A DNA stretch of 64,000 nucleotides, from assembly GCF_003265345.1 (NCBI RefSeq), contig NZ_QFWW01000001.1, positions 1 through 64,000 on the forward strand, written 5' to 3'. Positions 43,182-51,674 of the stretch are shown here, one piece after another. Numbering within the stretch: the stretch's first letter is position 1; every line of letters begins with the position of its first letter. Both the position numbers and the translations under genes were made by a program. The DNA comes from Lentzea terrae. GTDB lineage: Bacteria; Actinomycetota; Actinomycetes; Mycobacteriales; Pseudonocardiaceae. The notes beneath the pieces were generated by a model. The model was not told where the DNA came from, did no database searches, and saw only the letters and a list, made by a program, of their open reading frames with translations.

Positions 43182-44245
43182 GGGGCACCGATTCCTTCCA
43201 TCGTCGCGTAGAACGGGCTGTCCGGGCCGATCTGACCGGCCTTCACCACGGTGCCGGTGAACGCCGAGGCGTACAGCGCCGCGATGAACTCCATCGTGTT
43301 CCGCGTGTCCGCCAGCGTCACCGGCGGCGTCTCACCACTGTCCAGGGCGTCGAGGAACGCCGCCAGCTGACCTGGATGACCGCTCGCCGTCTCAGATCGT
43401 TCCGCGTCCCAGAGAGCCACCACGTCGTCCTGGCCAGGCGCGGGAGTCACCGTCCAGTCCGCGTCGGTGTAGCCGTAGAGGTGCTCGACCTCGACCGTGG
43501 CGCGCTCGAAGTCGAACCTCAGCTCCGAGGTCTCCCGCGGCGACAGCAAGGAGTTCACCACCGAAGCCACCGTGCCGTCGGCGAACGTCACCAACGCCAT
43601 CGAGACGTCCTCGGTCGCGACCGCACGCGCCTGCCGGGCGGCCACGGCCCGGATCTCCTGCCACGGACCGAGCACCGACAGCATCAGATCGAACTGGTGG
43701 ATGCCGTGGCCCATCGTCGGGCCACCGCCCTCGCTGTCCCACGAACCACGCCACGGCACCTCGAAGTAGGCGTCGCCGCGGTACCAGAGCGTGTCGCACT
43801 TCGCGACCAGCGACCGGCCGAGCACACCCTCGGCGACCATCCGGCGCAACCGGACCGCGGCCGGGCCGAAGCGGTGCTGGAACACCGTCGCGACCCGGCC
43901 GGTCGAGGTCCGCTCGGCCGCGATCAACGTGTCGATCTCGCTCAACGACAACGCCGGCGGCTTCTCCACGAGCACGTTCACATTCGCGGCCAGGCATTCG
44001 AGCGCCAACGGCACGTGAGAGCGCGGCGGGGTGCACACGTGCACCACGTCCAGGTCCTCGATGTCGAGCAACGTCGCGAGCCTGGGGTGCACTCGCGGCA
44101 CGCCCCACTCCTCGGCGAACGCCGTCGCGCGGGCCTCGTCCACGTCCACCACCGCGACCAGCTCGATGCGATCACCAGCCGCCCGCAGTGCCTCGGCGTG
44201 ACTCGACGCGATCGCGCCTGTGCCCACGATGGCCGCGCGCCTCAC
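43163..44245 (-). CDS. Gfo/Idh/MocA-family NAD(P)-dependent sugar oxidoreductase
   Basis: A 360-residue enzyme. The Rossmann motif is AAIVGTGAIASSHAEAL, followed by VHVCTPPRSHVPLALECLAANVNVLVEKPPA, in which EKP carries the catalytic Lys. The C-terminal domain contains GGGPTMGHGIHQFDLML with the active-site Asp/His pair. Members oxidise or epimerise sugars and their derivatives using a bound nicotinamide. The GTG start overlaps the upstream binding-protein stop by 4 bases. Likely role: first intracellular step on the sugar imported by this operon. Confidence 0.88.
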   Translation of the reverse strand: MRRAAIVGTGAIASSHAEALRAAGDRIELVAVVDVDEARATAFAEEWGVPRVHPRLATLLDIEDLDVVHVCTPPRSHVPLALECLAANVNVLVEKPPALSLSEIDTLIAAERTSTGRVATVFQHRFGPAAVRLRRMVAEGVLGRSLVAKCDTLWYRGDAYFEVPWRGSWDSEGGGPTMGHGIHQFDLMLSVLGPWQEIRAVAARQARAVATEDVSMALVTFADGTVASVVNSLLSPRETSELRFDFERATVEVEHLYGYTDADWTVTPAPGQDDVVALWDAERSETASGHPGQLAAFLDALDSGETPPVTLADTRNTMEFIAALYASAFTGTVVKAGQIGPDSPFYATMEGIGAPWANAR

Positions 44246-45552
44246 TTCGCCGCGTCCACTTCGGACTGGACTTCCTTGATGAACGACGCGGCCGCCGCAT
44301 CAGGGGTGGTCCGGCCGAACAACACGTCCTCGGTGTGCCGCTTGAGGATCGTGTCGAGGGTGCTGGCACCGTTGGGGGTGATCCTGGGCGGGTCGCTGAC
44401 GGGCACGGTGTCGAGGTACTCCTTCGCCGCCTTGTCGGTTTCCTTGAGCTGGCCCGCGATCGCCTCGCGGATCTTCAGGTTCGCGGGCACGCCGCGTTCG
44501 GTCAGCAGGATCTTCGCCGCTTCCTCGTCGTTGGCCAGGAAGCTCACGAACGCCGCCGCTTCCGCCGGGTGCTTCGAGCGCGCCGACACCGACCAGAACA
44601 TCGACGGCTTGTAGTAGGCGCCGCGAGCCGAACCCTGCGTCTCACCGGGCAGCCGCAGCAGCTTCAACTTGGCACCGCTCGCTGCCGTCAACGCAGTCAG
44701 CTGGGTGTTCCACCACAGGCCGAACGCCGCGGTGTTGGTCGCCGTCGCGGACTGGTTCAGCCCGGCGGAGGCCTTCTCGATGGTCACTGACGGCGGTGCT
44801 GCGACGCCGGTCTTGGACAGGTCCAGGATGTACTGCCAGTACTGGGTCGCGATCTCGGGCGGCAGCACGACCTTGCCCTGCGCGTCGAACATCGCCTTGC
44901 CCTGCTGCCGCGCCCGGATGCTGAGCCCGGCCGCGTCGTTGATGCCCGGCGACTGCACGCCGAACACCTGACCGCCGCCGGCCTTCGACACCTGGTCGCC
45001 GATCTTCTTCAGGTCGTCCCACGACCACTTCGTGTCGTCGGGCACCGGGATGTTGTACTTCGCGAGCAGGTCGGTGTTGACCATGATCGAGTACATGCCC
45101 AGGCCCACCGGCAGCCCGTACTGCTTGCCGTCGATCGCGCCGGTGGCGAGCGCCTTCTGGTCGAAGTTCGCCGTGTCGAGGTGCTTCTTGGCCTCGTTCA
45201 GGTCCAGCAACGCACCGCGCTCGGCGTAGGAGGCGATGTACAGCTCGTCCATCTGCATGATGTCCGGCGCGTCGTTGGCCGCCATCGTCGTGGCGAGGCT
45301 GTCCCAGTACCCGTTCCACTCCTTGAACTCACCCTTGATGGTGATGTTCGGGTGCTTCTTCTGGAACATCTCGATGACCTGCTGGGTCCGCTTGTGCCGG
45401 TCGTCCGCGCCCCACCAGGAGAACCGCAACGTCACCTTCTCCGTCGTCAGGTCGCCACCCGCGTCGGAGCCGGAACCGCAGGCCGCGAGCAGCGACGCGG
45501 TCAGTGAGAACAGGACCGTTAACGCCGTGCGGCGGCGCACACCTGTGACCAT
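44242..45552 (-). CDS. ABC transporter sugar-binding lipoprotein (CUT1)
   Basis: A 436-residue extracellular solute-binding protein, family 1. Signal peptide ends in the lipobox LLAAC, so it is lipid-anchored at a Cys near residue 25. Then come LRFSWWGADDRHKRTQQVIEMFQKKHPNITIKGEF and AFGLWWNTQLTAL. It binds a mono- or oligosaccharide and delivers it to the two permeases encoded just upstream (15-base gap). AAAGGA lies before the ATG. Position with Gfo/Idh/MocA and DUF6807 genes implies a modified sugar, but the ligand is unknown. Confidence 0.9.
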   Translation of the reverse strand: MVTGVRRRTALTVLFSLTASLLAACGSGSDAGGDLTTEKVTLRFSWWGADDRHKRTQQVIEMFQKKHPNITIKGEFKEWNGYWDSLATTMAANDAPDIMQMDELYIASYAERGALLDLNEAKKHLDTANFDQKALATGAIDGKQYGLPVGLGMYSIMVNTDLLAKYNIPVPDDTKWSWDDLKKIGDQVSKAGGGQVFGVQSPGINDAAGLSIRARQQGKAMFDAQGKVVLPPEIATQYWQYILDLSKTGVAAPPSVTIEKASAGLNQSATATNTAAFGLWWNTQLTALTAASGAKLKLLRLPGETQGSARGAYYKPSMFWSVSARSKHPAEAAAFVSFLANDEEAAKILLTERGVPANLKIREAIAGQLKETDKAAKEYLDTVPVSDPPRITPNGASTLDTILKRHTEDVLFGRTTPDAAAASFIKEVQSEVDAAK

Positions 45553-45567
45553 GTCCGTTCCTTTCGG

Positions 45568-46410
45568 CTACTTGCCACCGGTCGTGGCGATCCCCTTGAC
45601 GAGGTACCGCTGGCCGATGAGGAAGGCGAGGAAGATCGGGAGCAGCGACACGACGCTCATCGCGAACTGCGAGCCCCACGACGTGGCGACCGTCGAGTCG
45701 ACGAACGAGCGCAGGGCGACGGGCACGGTGTACATGTCCGGGTCCGTCAGGTAGATCAGCTGGCTGAAGAAGTCGTTCCACGTCCAGATGAACGTGAAGA
45801 TCGTCGTGGTGGCGAGCGCGGGTTTCATCAGCGGCAGAACGATCTGCAGGAAGATCCGCGGGTGGCCGCAGCCGTCGATGCGCGCCGCCTCGTCCAGCTC
45901 GCGCGGCAGGCCGCGGATGAACTGCACCATCAGGAACACGAAGAACGCGTCCGTGGCGAGGATCTTCGGCACGATCAGCGGCAGGAACGTGTTCACCCAG
46001 CCGATCTGGGAGAACAGCACGTACTGCGGCACGATGATCACGTGGATCGGCAGCATGATCGTGCCGAGCATGATGCCGAACCACCACCGCTTGCCGCTGA
46101 AGTTCAGCCGGGCGAAGGCGTAGGCGGCCATCGAGCACGACACGAGGTTGCCGATGATGCAGCCGAGCACCAGGATCGTCGAGTTGACCAGGTAGGTGCC
46201 GAACGACGGGGTGAGGGCGTTCCAGCCCTCCACGTAGTTCTCGGTCTGCAGGCTGTCGAGGATCAGGCCGGGACTGCGGAAGATCTCGTCGCCGGGACGC
46301 AGCGAGCTCGCGATCATCCACAGCACCGGGTACAGCATCACGAACCCGATCAGGATCAGGCCGAGGTGCTTGGCCGGCACGGACAACCGGCGCCGCAGAT
46401 CAGTCGTCAT
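45568..46410 (-). CDS. CUT1 sugar ABC permease, MalG-type
   Basis: A 280-residue inner membrane permease with about six helices. The EAA loop that contacts the ATPase is ELDEAARIDGCGHPRIFLQIVLPLMKP. It pairs with the MalF-type permease, whose gene overlaps it by 11 bases. It closely resembles the permease at 52725-53555 (shared CSxAAYAFARL, GIMLGT/GLMLGT, NTFLPLIVP/VVP, FVDSTVATSWGSQFAMSVVSL pattern). The operon has no ATPase gene; a shared MsiK-type ATPase elsewhere is the actinomycete rule. Confidence 0.92.
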   Translation of the reverse strand: MTTDLRRRLSVPAKHLGLILIGFVMLYPVLWMIASSLRPGDEIFRSPGLILDSLQTENYVEGWNALTPSFGTYLVNSTILVLGCIIGNLVSCSMAAYAFARLNFSGKRWWFGIMLGTIMLPIHVIIVPQYVLFSQIGWVNTFLPLIVPKILATDAFFVFLMVQFIRGLPRELDEAARIDGCGHPRIFLQIVLPLMKPALATTTIFTFIWTWNDFFSQLIYLTDPDMYTVPVALRSFVDSTVATSWGSQFAMSVVSLLPIFLAFLIGQRYLVKGIATTGGK

Positions 46411-47323
46411 AGAACACCCAGTACTTCGCCGCCCAGAAGTTGATCGCGGTGAACGCCGCGATGATCAGGAGCAGGAACCAGGCCAGCGCCGACGCGTAAC
46501 CCATGTCGAACCGGCTGAAACCCTGCTGGTACAGGTAAAGCGTGTAGAACATGGTCGAGTCGGACGGCCCACCCGTGCCACCGGAGACGACGAACGCCTG
46601 GGTGAACGACTGGAACGCGTGGATGATCTGCAGCACCAGGTTGAAGAACAGGATCGGCGACAGCAGCGGCAGCGTGATCCGCCAGAACTGCGACCACTTG
46701 CTGGCGCCGTCGATCGCGGCGGCCTCGTAGTAGACCGCCGGGATCTGCCGCAGCCCGGCCAGGAAGATGATCATCGGTGAGCCGAACGTCCACACGTTCA
46801 GCACGATGAGCGTCGAGAGCGCCGTGTCCGGGTCGGAGATCCAGCCCTTGCCCTCGATGCCGAAGAAACCCAGCACGCGGTTCAGCAGGCCCTCGGCTCC
46901 GAAGACCTGGGTCCACAGCACCGCGATCGCCACGCTCGAACCGAGCAGCGAGGGCAGGTAGAACGCCGAGCGGTAGAACGCGAGCCCGCGCAGGCCCCGG
47001 TCGAGCAGCAGCGCGACGCCCAGCGCGCACGCCAGCTGCAGGGGCACGGAGACGAGCACGTAGGTGAACGTGACCCCCAGCGCGTTGTGCAACCGCTCGT
47101 CGCTGAAGATGCGGGCGAAGTTGTCGAACCCGATGAACTTCGGCGGCTGGATCAGGTTGTACTTGGTGAAGCCCAGGCCGAAGGACGCGAGCACCGGACC
47201 GACCGTGATGAAGAGCAGTCCGGCGAACCAGGGGGCGAGGAACCAGAACGCCGCCTTGTTGTCGCGCTTGCGCACCTGCGCGCCGCCGTGGCGCAGCTGA
47301 CGCAGTTCGTCTAACGCGCTCAT
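46400..47323 (-). CDS. CUT1 sugar ABC permease, MalF-type
   Basis: A 307-residue permease with about six helices. The EAA loop is YYEAAAIDGASKWSQFWRITLPLLSP. The N-terminus is cytoplasmic and charged (VRKRDNKAAFWFLAPWFAGLLF). The ATG at 47323 is used because the reading frame upstream is only a continuation through promoter DNA; the chosen start is preceded by AGGGG. First gene of the operon permease-permease-binding protein-Gfo/Idh/MocA-DUF6807-cupin. A class II operator is located 21 bases upstream. Confidence 0.9.
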   Translation of the reverse strand: MSALDELRQLRHGGAQVRKRDNKAAFWFLAPWFAGLLFITVGPVLASFGLGFTKYNLIQPPKFIGFDNFARIFSDERLHNALGVTFTYVLVSVPLQLACALGVALLLDRGLRGLAFYRSAFYLPSLLGSSVAIAVLWTQVFGAEGLLNRVLGFFGIEGKGWISDPDTALSTLIVLNVWTFGSPMIIFLAGLRQIPAVYYEAAAIDGASKWSQFWRITLPLLSPILFFNLVLQIIHAFQSFTQAFVVSGGTGGPSDSTMFYTLYLYQQGFSRFDMGYASALAWFLLLIIAAFTAINFWAAKYWVFYDD

Positions 47324-47343
47324 GAACCCCTGACCCCGTCGGC

Positions 47344-47359
47344 TGGAAAACGCTTTCCG
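47344..47359. promoter_or_regulatory. Class II operator of ABC operon 1
   Basis: TGGAAAACGCTTTCCG, 20 bases upstream of the MalF-type start. On the minus strand its GGAAAGCG begins 2 bases after the putative -10 box, so it should cover the transcription start. The same geometry occurs at 51675-51690. Confidence 0.8.
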
Positions 47360-47360
47360 G

Positions 47361-47389
47361 AGTCTGCATCGGGGCTTCCCGAGCGTCAA
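47361..47389 (-). promoter_or_regulatory. Promoter of ABC operon 1
   Basis: On the minus strand TTGACG (47389-47384), a 17-base spacer and CAGACT (47366-47361). It aligns position for position with the promoter at 51644-51672, including a shared CGGG in the spacer and a downstream class II operator. Confidence 0.7.
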
Positions 47390-47408
47390 GCAAGGCTGTC
47401 GAACAACG

Positions 47409-47458
47409 TCGAACGGCCTTGTCGAACGGAGACGCACCCGTTCGACAAGGCCGTTCGA
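47409..47458 (-). terminator. Terminator of the PAP2 gene, 21-bp perfect stem
   Basis: Perfect inverted repeat with 21-bp arms (47409-47429 and 47438-47458) and an 8-base loop, beginning 17 bases past the PAP2 stop. It is rich in TTCGA but its length and position favour a terminator. It also separates the PAP2 gene from the ABC operon 1 promoter. Confidence 0.8.
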
Positions 47459-47475
47459 AAACAGTCCTTTGTGGA

Positions 47476-49359
47476 CTAACTCAGGACGCGCACCGAGAGG
47501 CCCGCCAGGCTGTACTGCGGCTGCACCCGACGTCCACCACCAGCCACGGTGATCTGCGCGAACCGGCCGGTCAGCACGGGCGCCGCGAGCACAGGAACGA
47601 CCACTCCGGCAGGCACGTCCTCCAGCGTGATCTCGAGCGTGCAGCCACTGGCCAGAGAGATCGGCCGGCCGGAGGTCAGCGGCGCACAAGCACCCCTGCG
47701 CACGGTCACCGCCAGCACTGATCCGGTCCCCTGCCGGTAGCCGCGCACCCGGACCGCGCTTTCCAGCCGCAGGGTGCCCGAACGCAGCTCGACGTCGCCC
47801 TTGCCCAGCGAGGAGGCCGATCCGGCCACGAGCGTGCCGCCCTCGATCCGGGTCGCGCCGGTGTAGCTGTTGGTGCCGGCCAGCGTCAGCGTGCCGCTGC
47901 CGCGCTTGACCAGACCGCCGCGGCCGTCGATCGAGTTGTGCCAGGTGTCCGCGGCGTGGAAGCCGCCGCGGTTGGCGTCCATGTCGACGCGCACGTCCGA
48001 GTCGAACGCGCCGAAACCGTCGGCCGCGGCGAAGAGGTTGAGCCTGCCCCACTGCTCGGGGCCGTCGAGCAGCGCGTGCCCCGGCGCCAGCGCGGTCGTG
48101 CGCAGGACCTCCCGCCGCTGGTTCGCGGTGAGGTACGGCTGCCGGGTCTCCAGCAGCACCTCCGCACCCTTCGGCACGGTCATCGGGATCCGCTTCCCGG
48201 TCTTGGGCAACCCGTAGGTGAGCAGGGGCTCGACGAGCGCGGCGTTGGCCTCGCGGTCGGCGTACGGGTCGGTGGAGCTGTCCGCCGAGTGCGCGTACTC
48301 GACCAGGTCAGCACCGACCAGCTGCCGGAAGTACTCGCTCGCCTGCGTCCTGGCAGCGGCCTTGAGCGTGGCGTTCTGCGGGTCGGCCAGCGTCGCGGCC
48401 GCCAGCGCGGTGGCCAGGGTCCGGCCGCCGATCACGTCCACCGGCGAGTGCATGCCCGCCACGATCCGCATGTCGGCCAGGTCGAACGCCCTGGTCACCA
48501 GCTCCTGGAAGCGCTCGGGGATCGCGTAGGCGAGCGCCAGGCATGCCAGGTGCAGCGCGTTGGTGTGCCCGCTCGGGTAGCCGCCGTCCTCGGCCGGCTT
48601 CTGGCTGCGCTGGCGCAGCAGCTGCGGGGCGACGACGACGTCGGTGCGGTACACCGGATAGCCGAGCTCGTCGGTCTCCCCGGTCGGGGCGACCTCGCTG
48701 TCCGGGCTCAGCCGCCACGGCCGCGGGTACTGGTAGGCGAACTTCGACGGGTTGCCGGAGGCGAACTGCCCGCGCACGGTGTTGACCAGGAGCACGACCT
48801 GGCCCAGCGCGGAGTCCGGCGAACCGGCACCGAGCGCCGAACCGGCAGGGGCGTCCGGCGGCAGCTTCTCGTCCACAGTGGACGGCGGCGTGCCGTCCGG
48901 CGCGGAGGTGATGCCGGTGACGGCCTTGGCGCCCGTCTTGTACAACTCGGCGAGCGGGCCGAGTCCTCCGATTGCCGCGTAGCTCTGGTGCTGACGGTCC
49001 ACGATGAACGCTCGCTTGGCCTGATCGGCGGTGCGCGCCCCGGTGATCCGCGCGACGTGGCGGACGTTCGCCCTGAGCACGTTCCGGTTGAGCACGACTC
49101 CGTTGTCCCAGCCGCTGCCGGTGCGCCAGAGGTCCTGCATGCCGGACAGGGCGCGAACCGCCGCGTTCGTCTCCGGTGTCTGGTTCGCCAGCACGTTCGT
49201 GCGGTAGGAGTCGACGAAGGGCGCCGCGCCCGTCGGCAGCTCGGCGGCACTCGCCTCCAGAGCCCGGTCCAGCGCGGTCGGGCCGACCAGCAGGCCGGCG
49301 GACAGCATGGCCGAACGACGCAACAGGGTTCTGCGGTCGAACCCTTCAGCGGTGGTCAT
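47476..49359 (-). CDS. Tat-exported PAP2-type phosphatase with autotransporter-type beta-strand repeat
   Basis: A 627-residue protein. The Tat signal is DRRTLLRRSAMLSAGLLVG. A PAP2/vanadium-haloperoxidase-fold phosphatase domain follows, with motif GGYPSGHTNAL (PSGH) and RIVAGMHSPVDVIGGR (SRxxxxxHxxxD-like). Near residues 505-535 is one copy of the PATR beta-strand repeat (GGLVKRGSGTLTLAGTNSYTGATRIEGGTL), a motif usually seen in Gram-negative autotransporters, followed by a beta-rich tail. A longer start 60 bases upstream was rejected: the ATG at 49359 begins the Tat signal. GGGAGCG serves as ribosome site and lies within a class I operator. Possibly a phosphate-releasing partner of glycan degradation. 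Confidence 0.8.
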   Translation of the reverse strand: MTTAEGFDRRTLLRRSAMLSAGLLVGPTALDRALEASAAELPTGAAPFVDSYRTNVLANQTPETNAAVRALSGMQDLWRTGSGWDNGVVLNRNVLRANVRHVARITGARTADQAKRAFIVDRQHQSYAAIGGLGPLAELYKTGAKAVTGITSAPDGTPPSTVDEKLPPDAPAGSALGAGSPDSALGQVVLLVNTVRGQFASGNPSKFAYQYPRPWRLSPDSEVAPTGETDELGYPVYRTDVVVAPQLLRQRSQKPAEDGGYPSGHTNALHLACLALAYAIPERFQELVTRAFDLADMRIVAGMHSPVDVIGGRTLATALAAATLADPQNATLKAAARTQASEYFRQLVGADLVEYAHSADSSTDPYADREANAALVEPLLTYGLPKTGKRIPMTVPKGAEVLLETRQPYLTANQRREVLRTTALAPGHALLDGPEQWGRLNLFAAADGFGAFDSDVRVDMDANRGGFHAADTWHNSIDGRGGLVKRGSGTLTLAGTNSYTGATRIEGGTLVAGSASSLGKGDVELRSGTLRLESAVRVRGYRQGTGSVLAVTVRRGACAPLTSGRPISLASGCTLEITLEDVPAGVVVPVLAAPVLTGRFAQITVAGGGRRVQPQYSLAGLSVRVLS

Positions 49360-49372
49360 GTTAACGCTCCCA
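49359..49372. promoter_or_regulatory. Class I operator overlapping the PAP2 ribosome site
   Basis: TGTTAACGCTCCCA on the plus strand. It abuts the start codon and its GGGAGCG is also the Shine-Dalgarno sequence. The binding protein would block transcription elongation or initiation; the second site at 49458 is about 99 bases away, allowing a loop. Confidence 0.65.
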
Positions 49373-49457
49373 ATGGTCCTCGAAGGACACTGTGGCGGCA
49401 CGGCGATTTTGGTGCACAATACGCAACGGAACGTGACCGTACTCGAAGTAGAGGTGA

Positions 49458-49471
49458 TGTGAGCGTTAACA
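49458..49471. promoter_or_regulatory. Class I operator between the toroid gene and PAP2
   Basis: TGTGAGCGTTAACA, 2 bases from the stop of the toroid-type gene and about 100 bases before the PAP2 start. Both half-site variants (GTGAGC and GTTAAC) occur in one site. Confidence 0.7.
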
Positions 49472-49473
49472 GT

Positions 49474-51441
49474 TCACGCGACGCTGAGCCGCAGCACCGG
49501 CTCGCCGCCCACATCACCGGCCGGGTGTCCCACCAGTGCGGTGAAGAACGGGGTGCGCACCCGCACGCCGTCGAGCGGCTCGTCGGCCGACACCTCGAAC
49601 GCGCCGGGATCGGTTCCGTAGCAGAGGGCGAAGACGGCCCGGCCGTGCGGCGCGTCGGCGATCGGCTCGGCCAGCACGTGGTTCGTCGCGATCACCCGGC
49701 GCCAGCCCTCATCGGGGTTGCCGTAGCCCCTCGGGTCGTCGCCGAGCCAGAACGACAGCTGCTCCTGGGTCATCCCGGCGGTCCGCGGGTTGTTGAAGTA
49801 CGCGGGACCGTCCGGCGGGTTCTCCACCCGCAGACCGGCGGCCGAGCTCAGCGCCAGCCCGCCCGCGAGCAGCGTTCCCTTGGTGGGCAGCGCTCGCCAC
49901 GCCTCGGCGAGGTCGAACGGTTCCCCGTCCGGCTCGCTGACCGTCCGGATGCGACGTTGCCGCGCGCCTTCCGCGCTCGCGTAGGGCAACCCTGCGAGGA
50001 AGGTCAGCTCCGCGTTCAGGGGCAGCGCGGTGCGGTCGAGCACGGCGATCAGGCAGAGGCGTTCGCCGTCGGTGACGTAGAGCTGCTGCACGGAGAGCAT
50101 GACCTGGTCGCAGGTCACCACGGCCTTGGTCACCAGCTTGGCGCCCAGCCCGCCGTCGGTCACGTCCCGCACGCGGACCGGGCCGAGCGGCCGGGTGAGC
50201 AGCGTCCTCCTGCCGTCGGCGTAGCGCACCAGCGGTCCGATGCCGTGCTGGTGGTCGACGATCGACTCGATCACCGCGGTGCCGCCGGCGTCGATCAGGT
50301 ACGGGGTCAGCTGCCCGGTGAGCGACACCGAGACCTCCCCGTGCCGCAGCGAGTAGCGGGTGTGCACGGGTTTCCCGGACGGCGCGCGGTACCACCGGTG
50401 CTCGTCGAGGAAGAACCACACGGTGGCGAACGCGAAGTGCCCGCTCGGCACGCCGGGCGTGGCGGCGCAGTAGTGGGCCACTCGCCGGTCGCCCAGGTAG
50501 CGGCCGAGCTCGGCCCCGATGCGGCCGCTGAAGAACCGCAGGCCGAGCATGCCCTCGCAGCCGCAGTGCTGCTCGCTGTAGCGGGGCCCGCCGTAGTCGA
50601 AGCCGCGCGCCGACAGCCGCATCTCCAGGTGCCGCGCGATCTCGTCGCCGTCGTCGAGGAAGCACTGCTCGCCGCTCACCTGGTAGGCCCTCGCCAGGAA
50701 CGTGAGGGAGATCGGCAGGTAGTTCTGGTCGTGCCCGGCGCCGTGCTCGACCGGCAGCCGCAGCTCGCGGTCGACGATCCGCTTGGCCCTGATCTCGCTG
50801 TGGTACAGGAACATCGCGACGTCCACGATGGACTTTTCGGACAACAGCCGCCCGAGCGTCAAACCGGCCACCACGGCACCGATCGCCTGGTTCGCCGTCT
50901 GCTGGGGGTTGAACATGCTCGCCTCGGTGAGCCAGCGCCAGTAGCCGACCGCCACCTCCGACAAAGCTGCCCACTGGCCCTCGGTGATCACCTCGCGGCC
51001 GAACTCGAGCACGTTCACCGCGTGCAGCAACGCCCACACGGTGCTCGGCCAGTCGCCGAACGGATGTTCGCCGGTCTCGAGAACGTAACGGGCGTACGGC
51101 AGACCGCTGTCCCGCACGAGCAGGAACGGCTCGCCGGGGTTGTCGGTGCGGAAGACCCGTTCGGCCAGCACGAAGTCCAGCCCGCGCCGTGCGGCGTCGC
51201 GCAGCTCGGGATCACGGCGGTCGCCGCGGCGCCAGGCCAGGCACAGCAACGACACCACGCCCAGCGTCATGTCACCGATGTCGTCGACGACGGACTGATC
51301 TTCGAAGTTCCCGTCGGGCCGCTGGCGCGCGATCGCCTGGCCCACCGCCTCGGCGAGCACCACCCGCAGCTCTCCGTCGTCGTCGGGCAAGTCGTGCACA
51401 CTGGCGTGCTGGCTCGGCAAATACACCGCGGCGGCGGTCAT
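49474..51441 (-). CDS. Unassigned (alpha/alpha)-toroid-like protein, possible CAZyme
   Basis: A 655-residue cytoplasmic-looking protein with no signal peptide. The N-terminal two-thirds are helical and read like an (alpha/alpha)6 toroid (DDIGDMTLGVVSLLCLAWRRG, FNPQQTANQAIGAVVAGLTLGRLL, HGAGHDQNYLPISLTFLARAYQVSG, GFDYGGPRYSEQHCGC). The C-terminal third is a beta-sandwich (SLTGQLTPYLIDAGGTAV, LTFLAGLPYASAEG). This two-part layout is shared by heparinase-like lyases and several glycoside hydrolases, but I recognise no catalytic signature. GGAG precedes the ATG. It is divergent from the GH38 transporter operon and flanked by class I and GTTTAAAC-type palindromes, so it likely acts on the same imported oligosaccharide. 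Confidence 0.6.
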   Translation of the reverse strand: MTAAAVYLPSQHASVHDLPDDDGELRVVLAEAVGQAIARQRPDGNFEDQSVVDDIGDMTLGVVSLLCLAWRRGDRRDPELRDAARRGLDFVLAERVFRTDNPGEPFLLVRDSGLPYARYVLETGEHPFGDWPSTVWALLHAVNVLEFGREVITEGQWAALSEVAVGYWRWLTEASMFNPQQTANQAIGAVVAGLTLGRLLSEKSIVDVAMFLYHSEIRAKRIVDRELRLPVEHGAGHDQNYLPISLTFLARAYQVSGEQCFLDDGDEIARHLEMRLSARGFDYGGPRYSEQHCGCEGMLGLRFFSGRIGAELGRYLGDRRVAHYCAATPGVPSGHFAFATVWFFLDEHRWYRAPSGKPVHTRYSLRHGEVSVSLTGQLTPYLIDAGGTAVIESIVDHQHGIGPLVRYADGRRTLLTRPLGPVRVRDVTDGGLGAKLVTKAVVTCDQVMLSVQQLYVTDGERLCLIAVLDRTALPLNAELTFLAGLPYASAEGARQRRIRTVSEPDGEPFDLAEAWRALPTKGTLLAGGLALSSAAGLRVENPPDGPAYFNNPRTAGMTQEQLSFWLGDDPRGYGNPDEGWRRVIATNHVLAEPIADAPHGRAVFALCYGTDPGAFEVSADEPLDGVRVRTPFFTALVGHPAGDVGGEPVLRLSVA

Positions 51442-51557
51442 CGGTACTCCTCGCGGGGCGCTCGCCCAAGATCGTCAGCAGTGGTGGGCGTGCGTGGCCG
51501 GAGTGGGTTCCCTCCCCTTCGTTCTCGTGGGCGTTGCGGCTGGGACCCGCCTCGTTG

Positions 51558-51571
51558 GTTTAAACGTAAAC
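51558..51571. promoter_or_regulatory. Palindrome GTTTAAACGTAAAC, possible operator of the toroid gene
   Basis: Imperfect AT-rich palindrome (GTTTA / TAAAC) in the divergent interval between the toroid gene and the ABC operon 2 promoter. It is unlike the class I to III sites and may bind a different LacI- or GntR-type protein. Confidence 0.4.
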
Positions 51572-51643
51572 TTGTTCACCCGGCCGGAGTCAACCCTCAA
51601 GTTTCGAAAACTCCTTGGGGAACAAGGTTCCCAGAAGATCTTC

Positions 51644-51672
51644 TTGACAGCCGGGTAGCCGGTTCCTACAGT
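51644..51672 (+). promoter_or_regulatory. Promoter of ABC operon 2
   Basis: TTGACA (51644-51649), a 17-base spacer and TACAGT (51667-51672). The -35 is perfect to consensus for housekeeping sigma factors. The class II operator starts 2 bases downstream. Confidence 0.8.
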
Positions 51673-51674
51673 CC

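Noticed and set aside
47409-47458. 21-bp palindrome as an operator for the TTCGA motif
   Set aside because: Arm length, 8-base loop and location just past the PAP2 stop codon fit a terminator better.
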